A stretch of 64,000 nucleotides of DNA from Corynebacterium sp. MSK297 (GTDB lineage: Bacteria; Actinomycetota; Actinomycetes; Mycobacteriales; Mycobacteriaceae): positions 261,399-325,398 of the forward strand of contig NZ_JASPGD010000001.1 of the NCBI RefSeq assembly GCF_030232885.1. Reading direction: 5' to 3'. Both the position numbers and the translations under genes were made by a program. Positions 1 to 9,836 of the stretch are shown piece after piece; within the stretch, counting starts at the first letter, position 1; the number at the start of each line of letters is the position of its first letter. The notes under the pieces were generated by a model. The model did not search any database. It was given only the letters and a program-made list of their open reading frames with translations, and was not told the origin of the DNA.

Positions 1-633
1 CGACGGAGCAAAATACTCCGGATACAGCTCACGCTCTTTCTCCGAGACTAACTGACGGAACTCAGCCTTCCACGCATTTTCATTATTAACACTAAGAAGG
101 CCACTTCTTTTCAGTTCGGCAGCATATTTCTCCACTACTTCATCAGGTGACAGTCCTTCAGAATCATTAGCCGGGCGTAAAGCAGCTGCAATTCCTTCTT
201 CATGAGACTCGAAATAGTCTTTGGCAGATGGGAGGGAGTATCCAGGGGCTAGGTCAACTTCATCGTTTGCAACCAGAGTGGCGAATTGCTCCTTCACTTT
301 CCGCTCAAGCTGCCATTCAAACTGATTAAAAGCTCCTGCGTCACTACCAAATTGAGATTTGAACTTGCCTGCGACCTCTTGCGCAACTGTGACTGGATCC
401 TGGGTCTCTTTTAACCGTACGTTGATAGTCGTCTTTTCAGATTCGAATACTTCATCGACGTTAGGTGCTTTACGCTCTACCTCTTGCGATTCGTTGTCCG
501 CCTCCTGCGCAAATGCATAATTTTCGGGCATGAACCCACTTCCGGCAACTGCAACAACGGTCGCAATCGCAAGTCCACTGCGTTTAACGGATCCTATAGT
601 TGGCTTTGGCTTAGAAACTGTCGTCCCTCTCAA
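1..633 (-). CDS. Secreted protein of unknown function (partial)
   Basis: An open frame enters from the window edge on the reverse strand and can be followed back to a TTG at 633, so about 211 N-terminal residues are present and the C-terminus is missing. Residues 8-20 are basic, 21-36 are hydrophobic, and an AFA site near residue 42 would be a good signal peptidase I site, so export by Sec is likely. The mature part is acidic, rich in Glu and Lys, has no cysteine and looks mostly helical. I recognise no family. The start is uncertain because the TTG has only a weak ribosome binding site. It is divergent from the M20 gene. Confidence 0.6.
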   Translation of the reverse strand, partial: MRGTTVSKPKPTIGSVKRSGLAIATVVAVAGSGFMPENYAFAQEADNESQEVERKAPNVDEVFESEKTTINVRLKETQDPVTVAQEVAGKFKSQFGSDAGAFNQFEWQLERKVKEQFATLVANDEVDLAPGYSLPSAKDYFESHEEGIAAALRPANDSEGLSPDEVVEKYAAELKRSGLLSVNNENAWKAEFRQLVSEKERELYPEYFAPS

Positions 634-978
634 TAAAGCTCAGCGCCACCAGGGTAGGTAGGCGCTATGATCTGCTTAAAAGCTACTCGGTTGAAACGCT
701 TTCTGTATAATTAAATTCAGCAAGCTCAGAATTATTTTCGTATCTCGGTGGCGAGAAACAAGAAATTACATCTTCGCTCACTTATTGAAATCCGGTCTCA
801 ACCATATCTACCTGGAACTATAGAATCGGCTCGATAGCGGAGTGTATCCCCAAACTAAAACCTTCTAGTCTGACTTCACACTGCAGGGGTAAACATTCAT
901 TACCCCTACTTACCATCAAGTTTCACATCATTTTCACGTACTTATCCCCTCCAGTCCCATGTAGATACCATTGTCAGC
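634..978. promoter_or_regulatory. Divergent intergenic region with inverted repeat
   Basis: This gap separates the secreted-protein gene (leftward) from the M20 amidohydrolase gene (rightward) and must hold both promoters. The clearest element is an inverted repeat at 885-907: AGGGGTAA and TTACCCCT arms around a 7-nt loop, about 70 bp before the M20 start. There is no T-run, so it resembles an operator more than a terminator. No RNA gene or further ORF is seen. Confidence 0.4.
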
Positions 979-2238
979 ATGTCGCATCAGCCAACCGCTA
1001 AAGAACCCAAATACCAGCCACAGTTTCAACCAAGCGCCCAGCACATCACAGACTTGCTCGCCACCCACACCGCAGATCTTTCCTGGCAGCACCCCTTTTA
1101 TGACGACCTCCACCAACACCCAGAGCTTTCCCACCAGGAAGAACGCACAGCCGCAGCAATTCAGGCCGCACTACAACGTTTCGACGTAGAGGTCACCACC
1201 GGCATCGGTGGGCACGGCATCGTCGCGGTTATGCGCAACGAAACAACTACCAATACTCCAACAGCCTTGATGCGCGCAGATTTCGATGCGCTTTACGTCG
1301 ATGGGAAAAACCTGCACGCCTGCGGGCACGATATGCATACCACTGCCCTGCTCGGAGCACTCGCAATTCTGGATAATCTCCGCGAGCACTGGGCAGGCAC
1401 CGTCATCGCATTATTCCAACCAGCCGAAGAATCCTCCATCGGTGCCAAGCTCATGATCGAAGACGGCCTCGTCGACAAAATCCCGGCCCCAGATGTGTGC
1501 CTGGGCCAGCACGTCATGCCTGGGCGCGCCGGAGAAGTACAAACCCGGCGCGGCCCTCTGATGGCTGGCTGCGATTCCATCAAGGTCACTATCTTTGGAA
1601 AATCCGCGCACGCGTCCATGCCGCATAAATCGATTGACCCGACCTACACCGCGGCAATGATCGTCACTCGTTTACAAGCAATTGTAGGCCGGGAGGTCGC
1701 ACCCGATGATTTTTTCGTAATCTCCGTGGGCACCCTGCGCTCTGGGGATACCAACAACATCATTCCGGATCGCGCAGAGCTAGTGCTCAACACCCGCTAT
1801 TACGACGAGGAATTGGCAGAACGCGTATACACCGCGCTCAAGCGCGTGGTACAGGCCGAAGTGCAGGCGTCTGGTTCCACGAAAGAACCGGAGTTTCACT
1901 TTTATGCCCATGGGGAGGTAGTCGATAATAACGAGGATGTTTTTGACCGTGTGCGCGGGATTTTTGATGCGACCTTCGGCGAGTACAGCGTGACTGCGCA
2001 GCGCTCCACTGTCTCGGAAGATTTCACCTATTTGCCGAAGGCGTGGAACACCCCCTATTTGTTCTGGTTCGTGGGTTCGACGCCACGCCAGCTATGGGAT
2101 GAGGCCGCCGCGCGCGGCACCATAGACACGGATGTGCCGGTCAATCACCAGGCCAACTTCGTACCTGAATACGAACCAACAGTGCACGCCAGCACCCTTG
2201 CGGGCGCGGGTGCACTGTTGGGCTTCGTCGCAGTCTAG
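979..2238 (+). CDS. M20 family metallo-amidohydrolase
   Basis: This 419-residue protein belongs to the M20D amidohydrolase/carboxypeptidase family (hippurate, N-acyl-amino-acid or IAA-conjugate hydrolases), cytosolic enzymes that cleave an amide with two metal ions. The metal site is visible: RADFDAL, then ACGHDMHT near residue 113, QPAEE near 146, and a late His in VNHQANFVPE. A dimerisation domain lies in the middle (ITIFGKSAHAS region). The length is normal. The exact substrate cannot be told from sequence. It is convergent with pyk, the stops being 18 bp apart. Confidence 0.88.
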   Translation: MSHQPTAKEPKYQPQFQPSAQHITDLLATHTADLSWQHPFYDDLHQHPELSHQEERTAAAIQAALQRFDVEVTTGIGGHGIVAVMRNETTTNTPTALMRADFDALYVDGKNLHACGHDMHTTALLGALAILDNLREHWAGTVIALFQPAEESSIGAKLMIEDGLVDKIPAPDVCLGQHVMPGRAGEVQTRRGPLMAGCDSIKVTIFGKSAHASMPHKSIDPTYTAAMIVTRLQAIVGREVAPDDFFVISVGTLRSGDTNNIIPDRAELVLNTRYYDEELAERVYTALKRVVQAEVQASGSTKEPEFHFYAHGEVVDNNEDVFDRVRGIFDATFGEYSVTAQRSTVSEDFTYLPKAWNTPYLFWFVGSTPRQLWDEAAARGTIDTDVPVNHQANFVPEYEPTVHASTLAGAGALLGFVAV

Positions 2239-2256
2239 GGCGTACCGTTTCTAATC

Positions 2257-3690
2257 TTATGGCGAGATGCGCACGTCTTCGCCAATCGCGTGCACGTGCA
2301 CCATGTTGGTATTGCCTTCGACCCCCGGTGGGGTGCCGGCGACCAGCACAATCACATCGTCCCGGTGGTAACCGTCGACCTTCACCAGCTGGCGGTCTAG
2401 CACGTGCAGCATCTCGTCGGTAGAGGCAACCTCTGGGCACAAAAAGGTTTCCACACCCCAGGTTAGTGACAACTGGGAGCGGACATTTTCGTGTGGCGTG
2501 AACACCAACAGCGGCAGTTGAGAGCGCAGACGCGACAACCGCTTCGCGGTATCACCAGAAGTGGTAAACGCCACCAGTGCCTTAGAATTCAAACGCTCCG
2601 CGATATCACGCGCGGAATACGCAATCACCCCCCGCTTGGTGCGTGGAATATGCCCCAGATCAGGCAACTCACCAATGGTTTCAGCTTCCAGCACGATGCG
2701 CGCCATGGTGCGCACCACGTTGTGCGGGTCCACTCCCACGGACGTCTCGCCGGAAAGCATCACGGCATCCGCACCATCCAACACCGCATTGGCCACATCC
2801 GAGGCCTCCGCGCGCGTCGGACGGGAGTTTTCAATCATGGAATCCAGCATCTGGGTAGCCACGATCACTGGCTTCGCGTTCTCACGGGCAATCTGGATCG
2901 CCCGCTTTTGCACCAAAGGTACCTGCTCCAGTGGGACTTCCACGCCCAGATCACCGCGGGCAACCATGACCGCATCAAAAGCCAGAATGATCGATTCCAA
3001 AGCGTCCACAGCCTCCGGCTTTTCCAGCTTCGCGATCACCGGCAAGCGGCGACCTTCTTCATCCATGATCTCATGGACCAAATCCACATCAGCTGGCGAG
3101 CGCACGAACGACAGCGCGATGAAATCCACGCCCAGTCGCAACGCGAAACGCAGATCTGCAATATCTTTTTCCGACAGCGCAGGAACGGAAATATCCATTC
3201 CGGGCAGTGACACGCCCTTGTTATTCGAGACCGGGCCGCCCTCAGTCACACGGCACACAACATCAGTGCCGTCGACCTCGACGCATTCCACGGCAACCTT
3301 GCCATCATCAATCAGCAGACGATCACCCGGGCGAGCGTCGTCGGCAAGATTTTTATAGGTGGTTGATACCCGGTCATGGGTACCTTCCACATCATCGACG
3401 GTGATGCGCACCGTCTCACCGGTTTCCCAATAGGTCTCATTCTCGGTAAACCGGCCCAGGCGAATCTTGGGGCCTTGCAGATCAGCCAACACACCAACGG
3501 CCTTACCGCTTTCTGCGGAGGCTTGGCGCACCCATTCATAGTTGCGTTGGTGATCTTCGTGTTCACCGTGTGAAAAGTTCAGGCGGGCAACGTTCATCCC
3601 GTCAGCAACCAGGCCCGAAATGGCTTCCTGGCTGGCGACGGCTGGTCCAAGTGTGCATACAATCTTTGTTCGTCTGTCCACGCCTCCCAA
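2257..3690 (-). CDS. pyk: Pyruvate kinase
   Basis: Pyruvate kinase makes pyruvate and ATP from phosphoenolpyruvate and ADP, the last step of glycolysis. The 477-residue protein starts with the family signature TKIVCTLGP and has NFSHG, the metal/substrate block VMVARGDLGVE, and VATQMLDSM. The C-terminal allosteric domain is complete. The chosen start is a TTG giving MGGVDRRTK; a GTG three codons in is the alternative. It is last in a long reverse-strand run after lgt, with only 2 bp between them. Confidence 0.96.
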   Translation of the reverse strand: MGGVDRRTKIVCTLGPAVASQEAISGLVADGMNVARLNFSHGEHEDHQRNYEWVRQASAESGKAVGVLADLQGPKIRLGRFTENETYWETGETVRITVDDVEGTHDRVSTTYKNLADDARPGDRLLIDDGKVAVECVEVDGTDVVCRVTEGGPVSNNKGVSLPGMDISVPALSEKDIADLRFALRLGVDFIALSFVRSPADVDLVHEIMDEEGRRLPVIAKLEKPEAVDALESIILAFDAVMVARGDLGVEVPLEQVPLVQKRAIQIARENAKPVIVATQMLDSMIENSRPTRAEASDVANAVLDGADAVMLSGETSVGVDPHNVVRTMARIVLEAETIGELPDLGHIPRTKRGVIAYSARDIAERLNSKALVAFTTSGDTAKRLSRLRSQLPLLVFTPHENVRSQLSLTWGVETFLCPEVASTDEMLHVLDRQLVKVDGYHRDDVIVLVAGTPPGVEGNTNMVHVHAIGEDVRISP

Positions 3691-3692
3691 GC

Positions 3693-4610
3693 CTACCCGG
3701 TTGCCGCAGCACTAGTCAGGGGTTTCGAAGCAGCCGGTGCCTCCGGGTTCACAACACCATCTTGGACTTGCCTGCGGAAACGCTTGCCCAGAACCACAAA
3801 CGCGGCAATCGCTAACACGAACGCCACCACAGATACCACCGCGTTGACGCGCACCGCATCAAACAACAAGGTGGCTTCGTCGGCACGCATCAGCTCGATC
3901 CAAAAACGGCCCGCGGTATAGCCTGCGACATAGAGCGCGAATACCTGCCCACCGCCTAAACGGAAACGCTTGTGCGCCCACAACAAGAACGCAAAAACCG
4001 CGAGATTCCACAGCAGCTCATACAGGAAAGTCGGGTGCACCGTCGCGATGATTTCCCCCGTGGAGCTACCAGCAACCGGCGCATAATCACCGCTTTCATC
4101 CACACGACGATAAATTTCTAACGCCCATGGGACATCAGTAGGTCGACCATAGAGCTCCTGGTTGAACCAGTTACCCAAACGCCCGATGCCTTGTGCCAAC
4201 ACAATGGCGGGCGCAGCCGCATCGGCAAAAGCGGCTAGGCGGATCCCGCGGATTTTACACATCACTGCCACGGCAATGGTGCCCAGCGCAATCGCGCCCC
4301 AAATGCCCAGACCACCATTGGTAATGCGCAACGCATCAACCGGATCGCAGTCGGCACAAAAATACTTATGATGATCTGTCAGCACGTGATAGACTCGCCC
4401 GCCGATCACACCAGCGGGAATCGCCACAATTGCCGCATCCCAGACCACATTCGAATCACCGCCAGCGCGGACATACCGAGCTTGGGTGATATACAGCGCG
4501 ACAATGATGCCAGCTATGATGCACAGTGCATACGCACGCAGCGGGAGCGGACCTAGTTGCCACACGCCTTGCGGTGGCGAGGGAATATTAGCCAAAAAAT
4601 CTGTAGCCAT
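3693..4610 (-). CDS. lgt: Prolipoprotein diacylglyceryl transferase
   Basis: Lgt is an inner-membrane enzyme that moves diacylglycerol from phosphatidylglycerol to the lipobox cysteine of prolipoproteins, before LspA cleavage. The 305-residue protein has about seven membrane segments and the family block [19 protein letters not shown], which contains the essential Arg and Asn; HPTFLYE follows. The tail after the last membrane helix is cytosolic and Ala/Pro-rich. It lies between trpC and pyk. Its partner lspA is at 32104-32643, and at least three lipoprotein substrates are encoded in this window. Confidence 0.95.
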   Translation of the reverse strand: MATDFLANIPSPPQGVWQLGPLPLRAYALCIIAGIIVALYITQARYVRAGGDSNVVWDAAIVAIPAGVIGGRVYHVLTDHHKYFCADCDPVDALRITNGGLGIWGAIALGTIAVAVMCKIRGIRLAAFADAAAPAIVLAQGIGRLGNWFNQELYGRPTDVPWALEIYRRVDESGDYAPVAGSSTGEIIATVHPTFLYELLWNLAVFAFLLWAHKRFRLGGGQVFALYVAGYTAGRFWIELMRADEATLLFDAVRVNAVVSVVAFVLAIAAFVVLGKRFRRQVQDGVVNPEAPAASKPLTSAAATG

Positions 4611-4632
4611 GCCTTAGGATTCTGCCATAACC

Positions 4633-5520
4633 CTAGCCACGCACAGCCGGGCAGGCTGGGTGCCGCCCCGCAGCTACCAAGGCTCGGGCAGTCGCAGCCG
4701 GATTCGGTGCTGACATTAACGCCTCACCAACCAAGACGGCATCAGCACCCCACCCGGCATAACGCCACAACTCGCGGGCACCGAGCACCCCGCCCAACCC
4801 GATACGGATCACGGATTCCGGCAGGTGCGGCACGATCGCAGCGAAACGATCCGGACTCAACGTGCGCGATTCCAACCCACGGGCATTAATTCCCACCACG
4901 CTCACCCCCGCTGACACCGCGCGACAGGCTTGGCCTGGGCTGCGCACCTCGGCCAACACTGTCATACCAAGGCTTTCAATGCGATCCACGAGTGCTTCCA
5001 ACCGGGCCTGCTCCAGCAGCTCCACCTGCAGCGGAACCATATCCGCGCCGAAAAACCGAGCTTCGTGGATCTGATAAGGATCGACGATGATATCCCGGCA
5101 CAGCATCGGCACGGAACTAGCAGCACGGGCAGTAGCCATATCCTCCAACGAACCACGGAAACGCAGCTGCTCCGTTTGGCAAGCAATCACTGCCACACCC
5201 GCAGATTCAAAATCGTGCGCCAAGCTGGCGACGTCGGCAAGCGTATCCACCGCCCCGAAATCAATAAGAGAATCTGTCTGGCTAGCGCCTGTGGCACACG
5301 TGCCGAAAGCATCATCATAGCGTGCGGCAGGTTTCGCCCGTTTAATTTCGGCGATCACGCTACAGCCGGACTGGGACAGCAACGGTAACACTGGACGCGG
5401 CGCGGGCACCGCGCGCGACAGAGCCTTGATGTCGGCAAAAGGCAAGCGGGCTTCACGGGCAGCGACATCTGCGAGGATACCTGCCACGATATCCCTCGCT
5501 GTCAGTGTCGTGGTGACCAC
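4633..5520 (-). CDS. trpC: Indole-3-glycerol phosphate synthase homologue
   Basis: A single-domain TIM barrel of 295 residues resembling indole-3-glycerol phosphate synthase, which closes the indole ring of CdRP in tryptophan synthesis. Recognisable pieces are VIAEIKRAKPA, PMLCRDIIVDPYQI, GADMVPL, LAEV and GINARGLESRTL. The usual SPS after the Glu-x-Lys motif is replaced by KPA, which is unusual for the phosphate-binding loop. Known corynebacteria also have a fused trpCF elsewhere, so this may be a paralogue with shifted specificity. The start is a GTG preceded by AAGGGTGAG. Confidence 0.8.
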   Translation of the reverse strand: MVTTTLTARDIVAGILADVAAREARLPFADIKALSRAVPAPRPVLPLLSQSGCSVIAEIKRAKPAARYDDAFGTCATGASQTDSLIDFGAVDTLADVASLAHDFESAGVAVIACQTEQLRFRGSLEDMATARAASSVPMLCRDIIVDPYQIHEARFFGADMVPLQVELLEQARLEALVDRIESLGMTVLAEVRSPGQACRAVSAGVSVVGINARGLESRTLSPDRFAAIVPHLPESVIRIGLGGVLGARELWRYAGWGADAVLVGEALMSAPNPAATARALVAAGRHPACPAVRG

Positions 5521-5609
5521 TTGCTCACCCTTCTCTTTGCTGGTTAGGGGCTATGCTTTCTCAGTTTCTTTGAGTATTTCACATCACTATTCAGAAAACC
5601 AAGGCGCAC

Positions 5610-6317
5610 CTAATTTTTGGGGCTCTCATTGGAGCCCTGATTGTGGCTTTCCTTGGAGCTTTTATCTGAGCGTTCGCGTGACGGCCGACGATCCTCACTG
5701 GGGTCAATATCAGCATCCAGCGCATCCCACAGCACACGGCCGGAATCCGGGCTTTCTGCCAAATCCTGCTCAATTTTGTCCTCACGAGCAGCCTTGCGTT
5801 CATACTTATTCGCCGCAACGAGATCAGTGCCAGGCCGCATCGCGAGCAACACCGAGGCAAACAGCACGAGAGCGCAAGCGACCAAGCTCAGCACTGGGCC
5901 CACAATCTGCGGTTCCACCGCGACCACGGACGCCCATTCACTGATGCCTTCCGCATTCACCGCGGTCTCATTCGTGGCAGCCGCGCGCAGCACATTGCGG
6001 GCATGCTCTGGATCCGGGGTTCCGGCGAGCATGCTCAGCCCCGACCAACTTGCCCCGATCGCAGCCAGCGCAGAAATAATCCCCACCACGCGACGGCCCA
6101 GGCGTCGCAAAGCCAACCCAGCGACACAACCAGCGAGCATGACCAGGGCCAATGCGGTGATCTCCATGGACCACTGCCCGCCACTAATCGCAATCGAGCG
6201 GCCACCTGCCAGGTCATCTGCGGTATCAGCTATGACCCAATCCATGCGGGAGGCACCCCACACACCGGCAGCACCCAGGCCTATTAACAGCGCAGAAACG
6301 CGATGCGAAAACATCAT
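5610..6317 (-). CDS. Trp biosynthesis-associated membrane protein
   Basis: A 235-residue membrane protein of the TIGR02234/Trp_oprn_chp type that actinobacteria keep next to trp genes; its biochemical role is unknown. There are four hydrophobic segments in the first 150 residues (for example ALLIGLGAAGVWG and ITALALVMLAGCV), then a charged cytosolic tail rich in Asp, Glu, Arg and Ser. The WSGLSMLAGTPDP loop between helices 2 and 3 is typical. It starts 1 bp after hisI ends, so it is probably co-transcribed. Either of two adjacent ATGs could start it. Confidence 0.8.
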   Translation of the reverse strand: MMFSHRVSALLIGLGAAGVWGASRMDWVIADTADDLAGGRSIAISGGQWSMEITALALVMLAGCVAGLALRRLGRRVVGIISALAAIGASWSGLSMLAGTPDPEHARNVLRAAATNETAVNAEGISEWASVVAVEPQIVGPVLSLVACALVLFASVLLAMRPGTDLVAANKYERKAAREDKIEQDLAESPDSGRVLWDALDADIDPSEDRRPSRERSDKSSKESHNQGSNESPKN

Positions 6318-6318
6318 T

Positions 6319-6714
6319 TTAGGCTAGCAAAACGTCGGCATCGAAACACGTGCGATCACCCGTGTGGCACGCTCCCCCGCGCTGCCGGACGCGCACAAGC
6401 ACCGTATCGCCATCACAATCCAACGCCACCGATTCCACGTGCTGCGTGTTACCGGAGGTCAAGCCTTTGATCCAATATTCCTGGCGCGAGCGCGAATAAT
6501 ACGTGCCATGCCGCGTCGCCAGCGTGTAGGCCAGCGCGTGGGTATCCATCCACGCAAGCATGAGGACTTCCTCAGTATCAGCAGCCTGGACCACAGCAGG
6601 CAGCAGGCCAGCGTCGTTGAGTTTCAGGCGCTTGCCGACGGCTGGGTCCAACTCGTAATCGGCGGGATTATCGCTCGCTCCGCTGCCGGTCTGGCGGTTG
6701 TCGGTGGTACTCAT
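6319..6714 (-). CDS. hisI: Phosphoribosyl-AMP cyclohydrolase
   Basis: HisI opens the adenine ring of phosphoribosyl-AMP, the third step of histidine synthesis. The 131-residue protein has the expected size for the free-standing enzyme, with [19 protein letters not shown], and the metal ligands in [12 protein letters not shown] and [12 protein letters not shown]. HisI from other bacteria is often fused to HisE; here it is not. It overlaps the hisF stop by 4 bp, so translation is coupled. Confidence 0.96.
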   Translation of the reverse strand: MSTTDNRQTGSGASDNPADYELDPAVGKRLKLNDAGLLPAVVQAADTEEVLMLAWMDTHALAYTLATRHGTYYSRSRQEYWIKGLTSGNTQHVESVALDCDGDTVLVRVRQRGGACHTGDRTCFDADVLLA

Positions 6715-7517
6715 TGCCGCACCGTCAATCCTGCATCCTGCATGGTTGCTTTCACCTCATCGATGGCTACTTCTCCAAAATGGAAAATTGAGGCTGCCAA
6801 CACCGCATCAGCACCAGCCTCAATTGCGAGTGGGAAATGCGCGGCCGCCCCGGCCCCACCAGAGGCAATCACCGGAAGGCTCGTGTGCTCCCGAACCGCG
6901 GCGATCAGCTCCAGATCAAAACCTGCCTTGGTGCCGTCACCATCCATGGAATTCAGCAAAATTTCGCCCACCCCGAGTTCTTGGGCGGTGCGTACCCACT
7001 CAATGGCATCCAATCCCGCGGACTTCGAGCCACCATGGGTGGTGACCTCAAACCCCGACGGAGCGTAATCTGCTTGCGTTGCTTGGCTTGGTTTACCTGC
7101 TTGCTCAGGAACCACTCGGCGCGCATCCACCGAAAGCACAATGCATTGAGAACCAAAGCGGCGGGAAAGTTCCCGCAGAAGTTCCGGACGGGCAATCGCT
7201 GCGGTATTAATCGAGACTTTATCCGCACCAGCGCGCAGCAATTCGTTCACATCATCCGCGCTGCGAACTCCGCCGCCGACAGTAAGCGGGATAAACACGT
7301 GCTCGGCGGTAGAACGCACCACTTCCAGCATGGTCCCGCGGCCTTGTTTGGAGGCAGAAACATCCAAAAACGTCAACTCGTCGGCGCCTCCTGCTTCATA
7401 CCGGCGCGCTAGTTCCACCGGGTCACCGGCATCGCGGAGTCCTGCAAAGTTGACTCCTTTGACCACGCGGCCATCGTTGACATCCAAGCACGGTATCACC
7501 CGTGTTGCCAGGCTCAT
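6711..7517 (-). CDS. hisF: Imidazole glycerol phosphate synthase, cyclase subunit
   Basis: HisF is the (beta/alpha)8 cyclase half of IGP synthase. It uses ammonia channelled from HisH to turn PRFAR into IGP and AICAR. The ATG at 7517 gives [21 protein letters not shown], the standard N-terminus; the frame stays open upstream to 7616 but that part is not family-like. The catalytic Asp residues are in CLDVNDG and [10 protein letters not shown], with phosphate loops SGGAGA and TVGGGV. An insertion of about 15 residues (near [11 protein letters not shown]) extends the loop before the G-FEVTTHGG strand. Confidence 0.96.
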   Translation of the reverse strand: MSLATRVIPCLDVNDGRVVKGVNFAGLRDAGDPVELARRYEAGGADELTFLDVSASKQGRGTMLEVVRSTAEHVFIPLTVGGGVRSADDVNELLRAGADKVSINTAAIARPELLRELSRRFGSQCIVLSVDARRVVPEQAGKPSQATQADYAPSGFEVTTHGGSKSAGLDAIEWVRTAQELGVGEILLNSMDGDGTKAGFDLELIAAVREHTSLPVIASGGAGAAAHFPLAIEAGADAVLAASIFHFGEVAIDEVKATMQDAGLTVRQ

Positions 7518-7534
7518 GACACTGCCTTTCTTAT

Positions 7535-8356
7535 CTAATTCTCGCGCACCAAACGGTGCAGACGGTGGTGAATATCCGCGCTTCCGGCAATAATGCCATG
7601 CGACCGCGTCGTCCACGGCCGACCTTCCAGGTCAGTGACCACCAACCCGGCCTCGGAATTCAGCAGAGCACCAGCGGCGTTATCCCACGGAAACGGCGAG
7701 AAATTCATGATGCCATCAAAAACACCTTCGGCGGCAAACGCGAGATCCAACCCCACCGAACCGGTAATACGGGTCGAAAGCCCCTGCGAGACAATATCTT
7801 CCAGCATTTGTGCACGCCGGTGTGCGGATACCTGATCTACCGCAGCCGAGCCCACATTCGAAGCACCAATGTGCCCGTGCGGGCGGTGGCGAACAAAATG
7901 CTCACCATTGCGCAGCACTCCCCCGCCAGCCACAGCGCTGATACGTTTATGCAACAGTGGCAACGCAATCATGCCGACGACAGGACGGTAATTAGCCACC
8001 AGAGCCACATTGATCGCGCACATCGGATTACCCGCCGCGAAATTGGCCGTGCCATCAATCGGATCAATCACCCACGCGGGTTCCTCACCAATCTCACCGC
8101 CATGTTCCTCACCGCACACCGTGGCACCGGCAATGCCGTGCAACGTTTCCCGCAAATATTCCTCAATGCTGAAGTCGACGGTCGTCACCGGCGATCCACC
8201 GGATTTCCGGCGCGCAGGCGCGGTGCCGAAGCCAGCACGAAACATCTCCTCGGCGTGACCAAGGAGTTTGTCCAACTCAGCTAAATACTGCAGCGACTGT
8301 CGTGTCGATAAGCCGTGCGCATGTGCCTCTCGTGCTGTGCTCTCGGATGCATCCAT
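7535..8356 (-). CDS. impA: Inositol-monophosphatase-family phosphatase
   Basis: A 273-residue Mg-dependent phosphatase of the IMPase/FIG superfamily. Metal-binding motifs are visible: [22 protein letters not shown] and the C-terminal [14 protein letters not shown]. Members act on myo-inositol-1-phosphate or histidinol phosphate. The gene sits between hisA and hisF, the place of impA in C. glutamicum as I recall it. A role in histidinol-phosphate dephosphorylation is possible but not shown, since corynebacterial HisN is a separate paralogue elsewhere. It starts 12 bp before hisA ends and belongs to the operon. Confidence 0.88.
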   Translation of the reverse strand: MDASESTAREAHAHGLSTRQSLQYLAELDKLLGHAEEMFRAGFGTAPARRKSGGSPVTTVDFSIEEYLRETLHGIAGATVCGEEHGGEIGEEPAWVIDPIDGTANFAAGNPMCAINVALVANYRPVVGMIALPLLHKRISAVAGGGVLRNGEHFVRHRPHGHIGASNVGSAAVDQVSAHRRAQMLEDIVSQGLSTRITGSVGLDLAFAAEGVFDGIMNFSPFPWDNAAGALLNSEAGLVVTDLEGRPWTTRSHGIIAGSADIHHRLHRLVREN

Positions 8357-8368
8357 TACACACCGATC

Positions 8369-9130
8369 CTAGCCGCGTGTGGCCTTGCTTACTAGTCCAT
8401 TCACCATCTCCAGCGCCGCAGACAAGCTAAAGCGGTCTTCATACAGGGCTTTGCCGATGATCACCGAATCAATTCCTTCATCTGCATGCTTCGCGACGGC
8501 GGCCACATCATCCAAACTCGAAATCCCGCCCGACGCGGTAATTTTCGCTTCTGTAGCAGCGCTAACATCCCGCAAAAGCTCAATATTCGGCCCCGCCAAC
8601 GTGCCATCTTTCGACACATCAGTAACCACAAAACGCTGGCAGCCCGCAGCATCCAACCGCTCAAGCACTTCCCAGAGATCACCACCATCGGTTTCCCAGC
8701 CGCGCCCACGGGTACGCCATTCACCGTCACCGTCGCGCAGCACCGCGAGATCCACCGCCACCACGTCGGCATGCGAAGCAAGCACCTGAGCAATCCACTC
8801 TGGCTTTTCCAACGCGGCAGTACCGATATTCACCCGGTGTGCACCAGTAGCTAGCGCGCGTTCCAGGGAGGCGTCATCACGAATACCACCGGTTAGCTCA
8901 ATATTGACGCCGACCTCTGCGACAATCTGCGCCAATAACTCGTGATTGGAACCACGCCCAAAAGCAGCATCCAAATCGACACAATGGATCCATTCCGCGC
9001 CCTGGTCTTGCCACCGGCGCGCAGCAGCAATGGGATCGCCGTAAGATTTCTCCGTTCCGGCAGCACCTTGATCCAAACGGACGGCTTTGCCCTCCACAAC
9101 ATCGACGGCAGGCAAAAGACTAAAACTCAT
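8369..9130 (-). CDS. hisA: ProFAR isomerase
   Basis: HisA is the TIM-barrel isomerase that converts ProFAR to PRFAR. The ATG at 9130 gives [19 protein letters not shown] with an AAGGAA-type site upstream; the frame is open to 9310, but that extension is unlike the family. Of the catalytic pair, the first Asp is in PAVDVVEG and the second in [11 protein letters not shown]; the loop ELTGGIRDD is also present. 253 residues is normal. In some actinobacteria one enzyme (PriA) does both HisA and TrpF reactions; the presence of trpC here does not settle that. Confidence 0.95.
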   Translation of the reverse strand: MSFSLLPAVDVVEGKAVRLDQGAAGTEKSYGDPIAAARRWQDQGAEWIHCVDLDAAFGRGSNHELLAQIVAEVGVNIELTGGIRDDASLERALATGAHRVNIGTAALEKPEWIAQVLASHADVVAVDLAVLRDGDGEWRTRGRGWETDGGDLWEVLERLDAAGCQRFVVTDVSKDGTLAGPNIELLRDVSAATEAKITASGGISSLDDVAAVAKHADEGIDSVIIGKALYEDRFSLSAALEMVNGLVSKATRG

Positions 9131-9188
9131 GACAGATTCCTTCTCGTTTTGTGTCCCACACGGATTCTTATCTCCCAGACGCGGAACG

Positions 9189-9821
9189 CTAGAGCGTGTT
9201 AATCCAGTTGTGCAGCAACTGCGAACCAGCAGCACCGGATTTTTCTGGATGAAATTGCGTCGCCCACAACGCACCATTGTCAACAGCGGCCACGAAACGA
9301 TCGCCATCATGCACCGACCACGCTACTTTCGGTGGGGCCGCAAAATCCGTGCTGTCGAGCTCCCAGGTGCGCACCCCGTACGAATGCACGAAATAGAAAC
9401 GCTCGTCGTCGGCAAGCTCTGCAAACATCGGCGAATCCGGTTGTTGCACGGTATTCCACCCCATGTGCGGCAACACCCGAGCCTGCAAGCGTTCGACGGT
9501 ACCCGGCCATTCACCGCAACCATCCGCGGCTTCGTCGTGTTCCACACCGTGCTCAAACAACACCTGCATACCGACGCAAATGCCCAGCACCGGGCGTTCA
9601 CCAGCCAAGCGCTGGCCAATAATGCGGGGGCCGTGCACCTCACGCAACCCCCGCATGCAGGCTGCGAACGCGCCGACACCGGGCACAAGCAGACCATCAG
9701 CGTTCAGGCACGTGTGTGGGTCATGAGTGATTTCTACGTCCGCACCGACGTGTTCAAGGGCACGGTAGGCACTGCGGATATTTCCGGAACCATAATCAAG
9801 CAGGGCGACAGTCGGGCTCAT
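9189..9821 (-). CDS. hisH: IGP synthase, glutamine amidotransferase subunit
   Basis: HisH hydrolyses glutamine and passes ammonia to HisF. It is a class I glutaminase of 210 residues. The nucleophile Cys is in [12 protein letters not shown] and the His-Glu pair in TQFHPEKSG. The N-terminus [10 protein letters not shown] is the family start. It lies 58 bp upstream of hisA, the widest gap inside the his cluster, so a secondary signal there is possible. Confidence 0.96.
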   Translation of the reverse strand: MSPTVALLDYGSGNIRSAYRALEHVGADVEITHDPHTCLNADGLLVPGVGAFAACMRGLREVHGPRIIGQRLAGERPVLGICVGMQVLFEHGVEHDEAADGCGEWPGTVERLQARVLPHMGWNTVQQPDSPMFAELADDERFYFVHSYGVRTWELDSTDFAAPPKVAWSVHDGDRFVAAVDNGALWATQFHPEKSGAAGSQLLHNWINTL

Positions 9822-9836
9822 GCCTGACAGTCTAGG

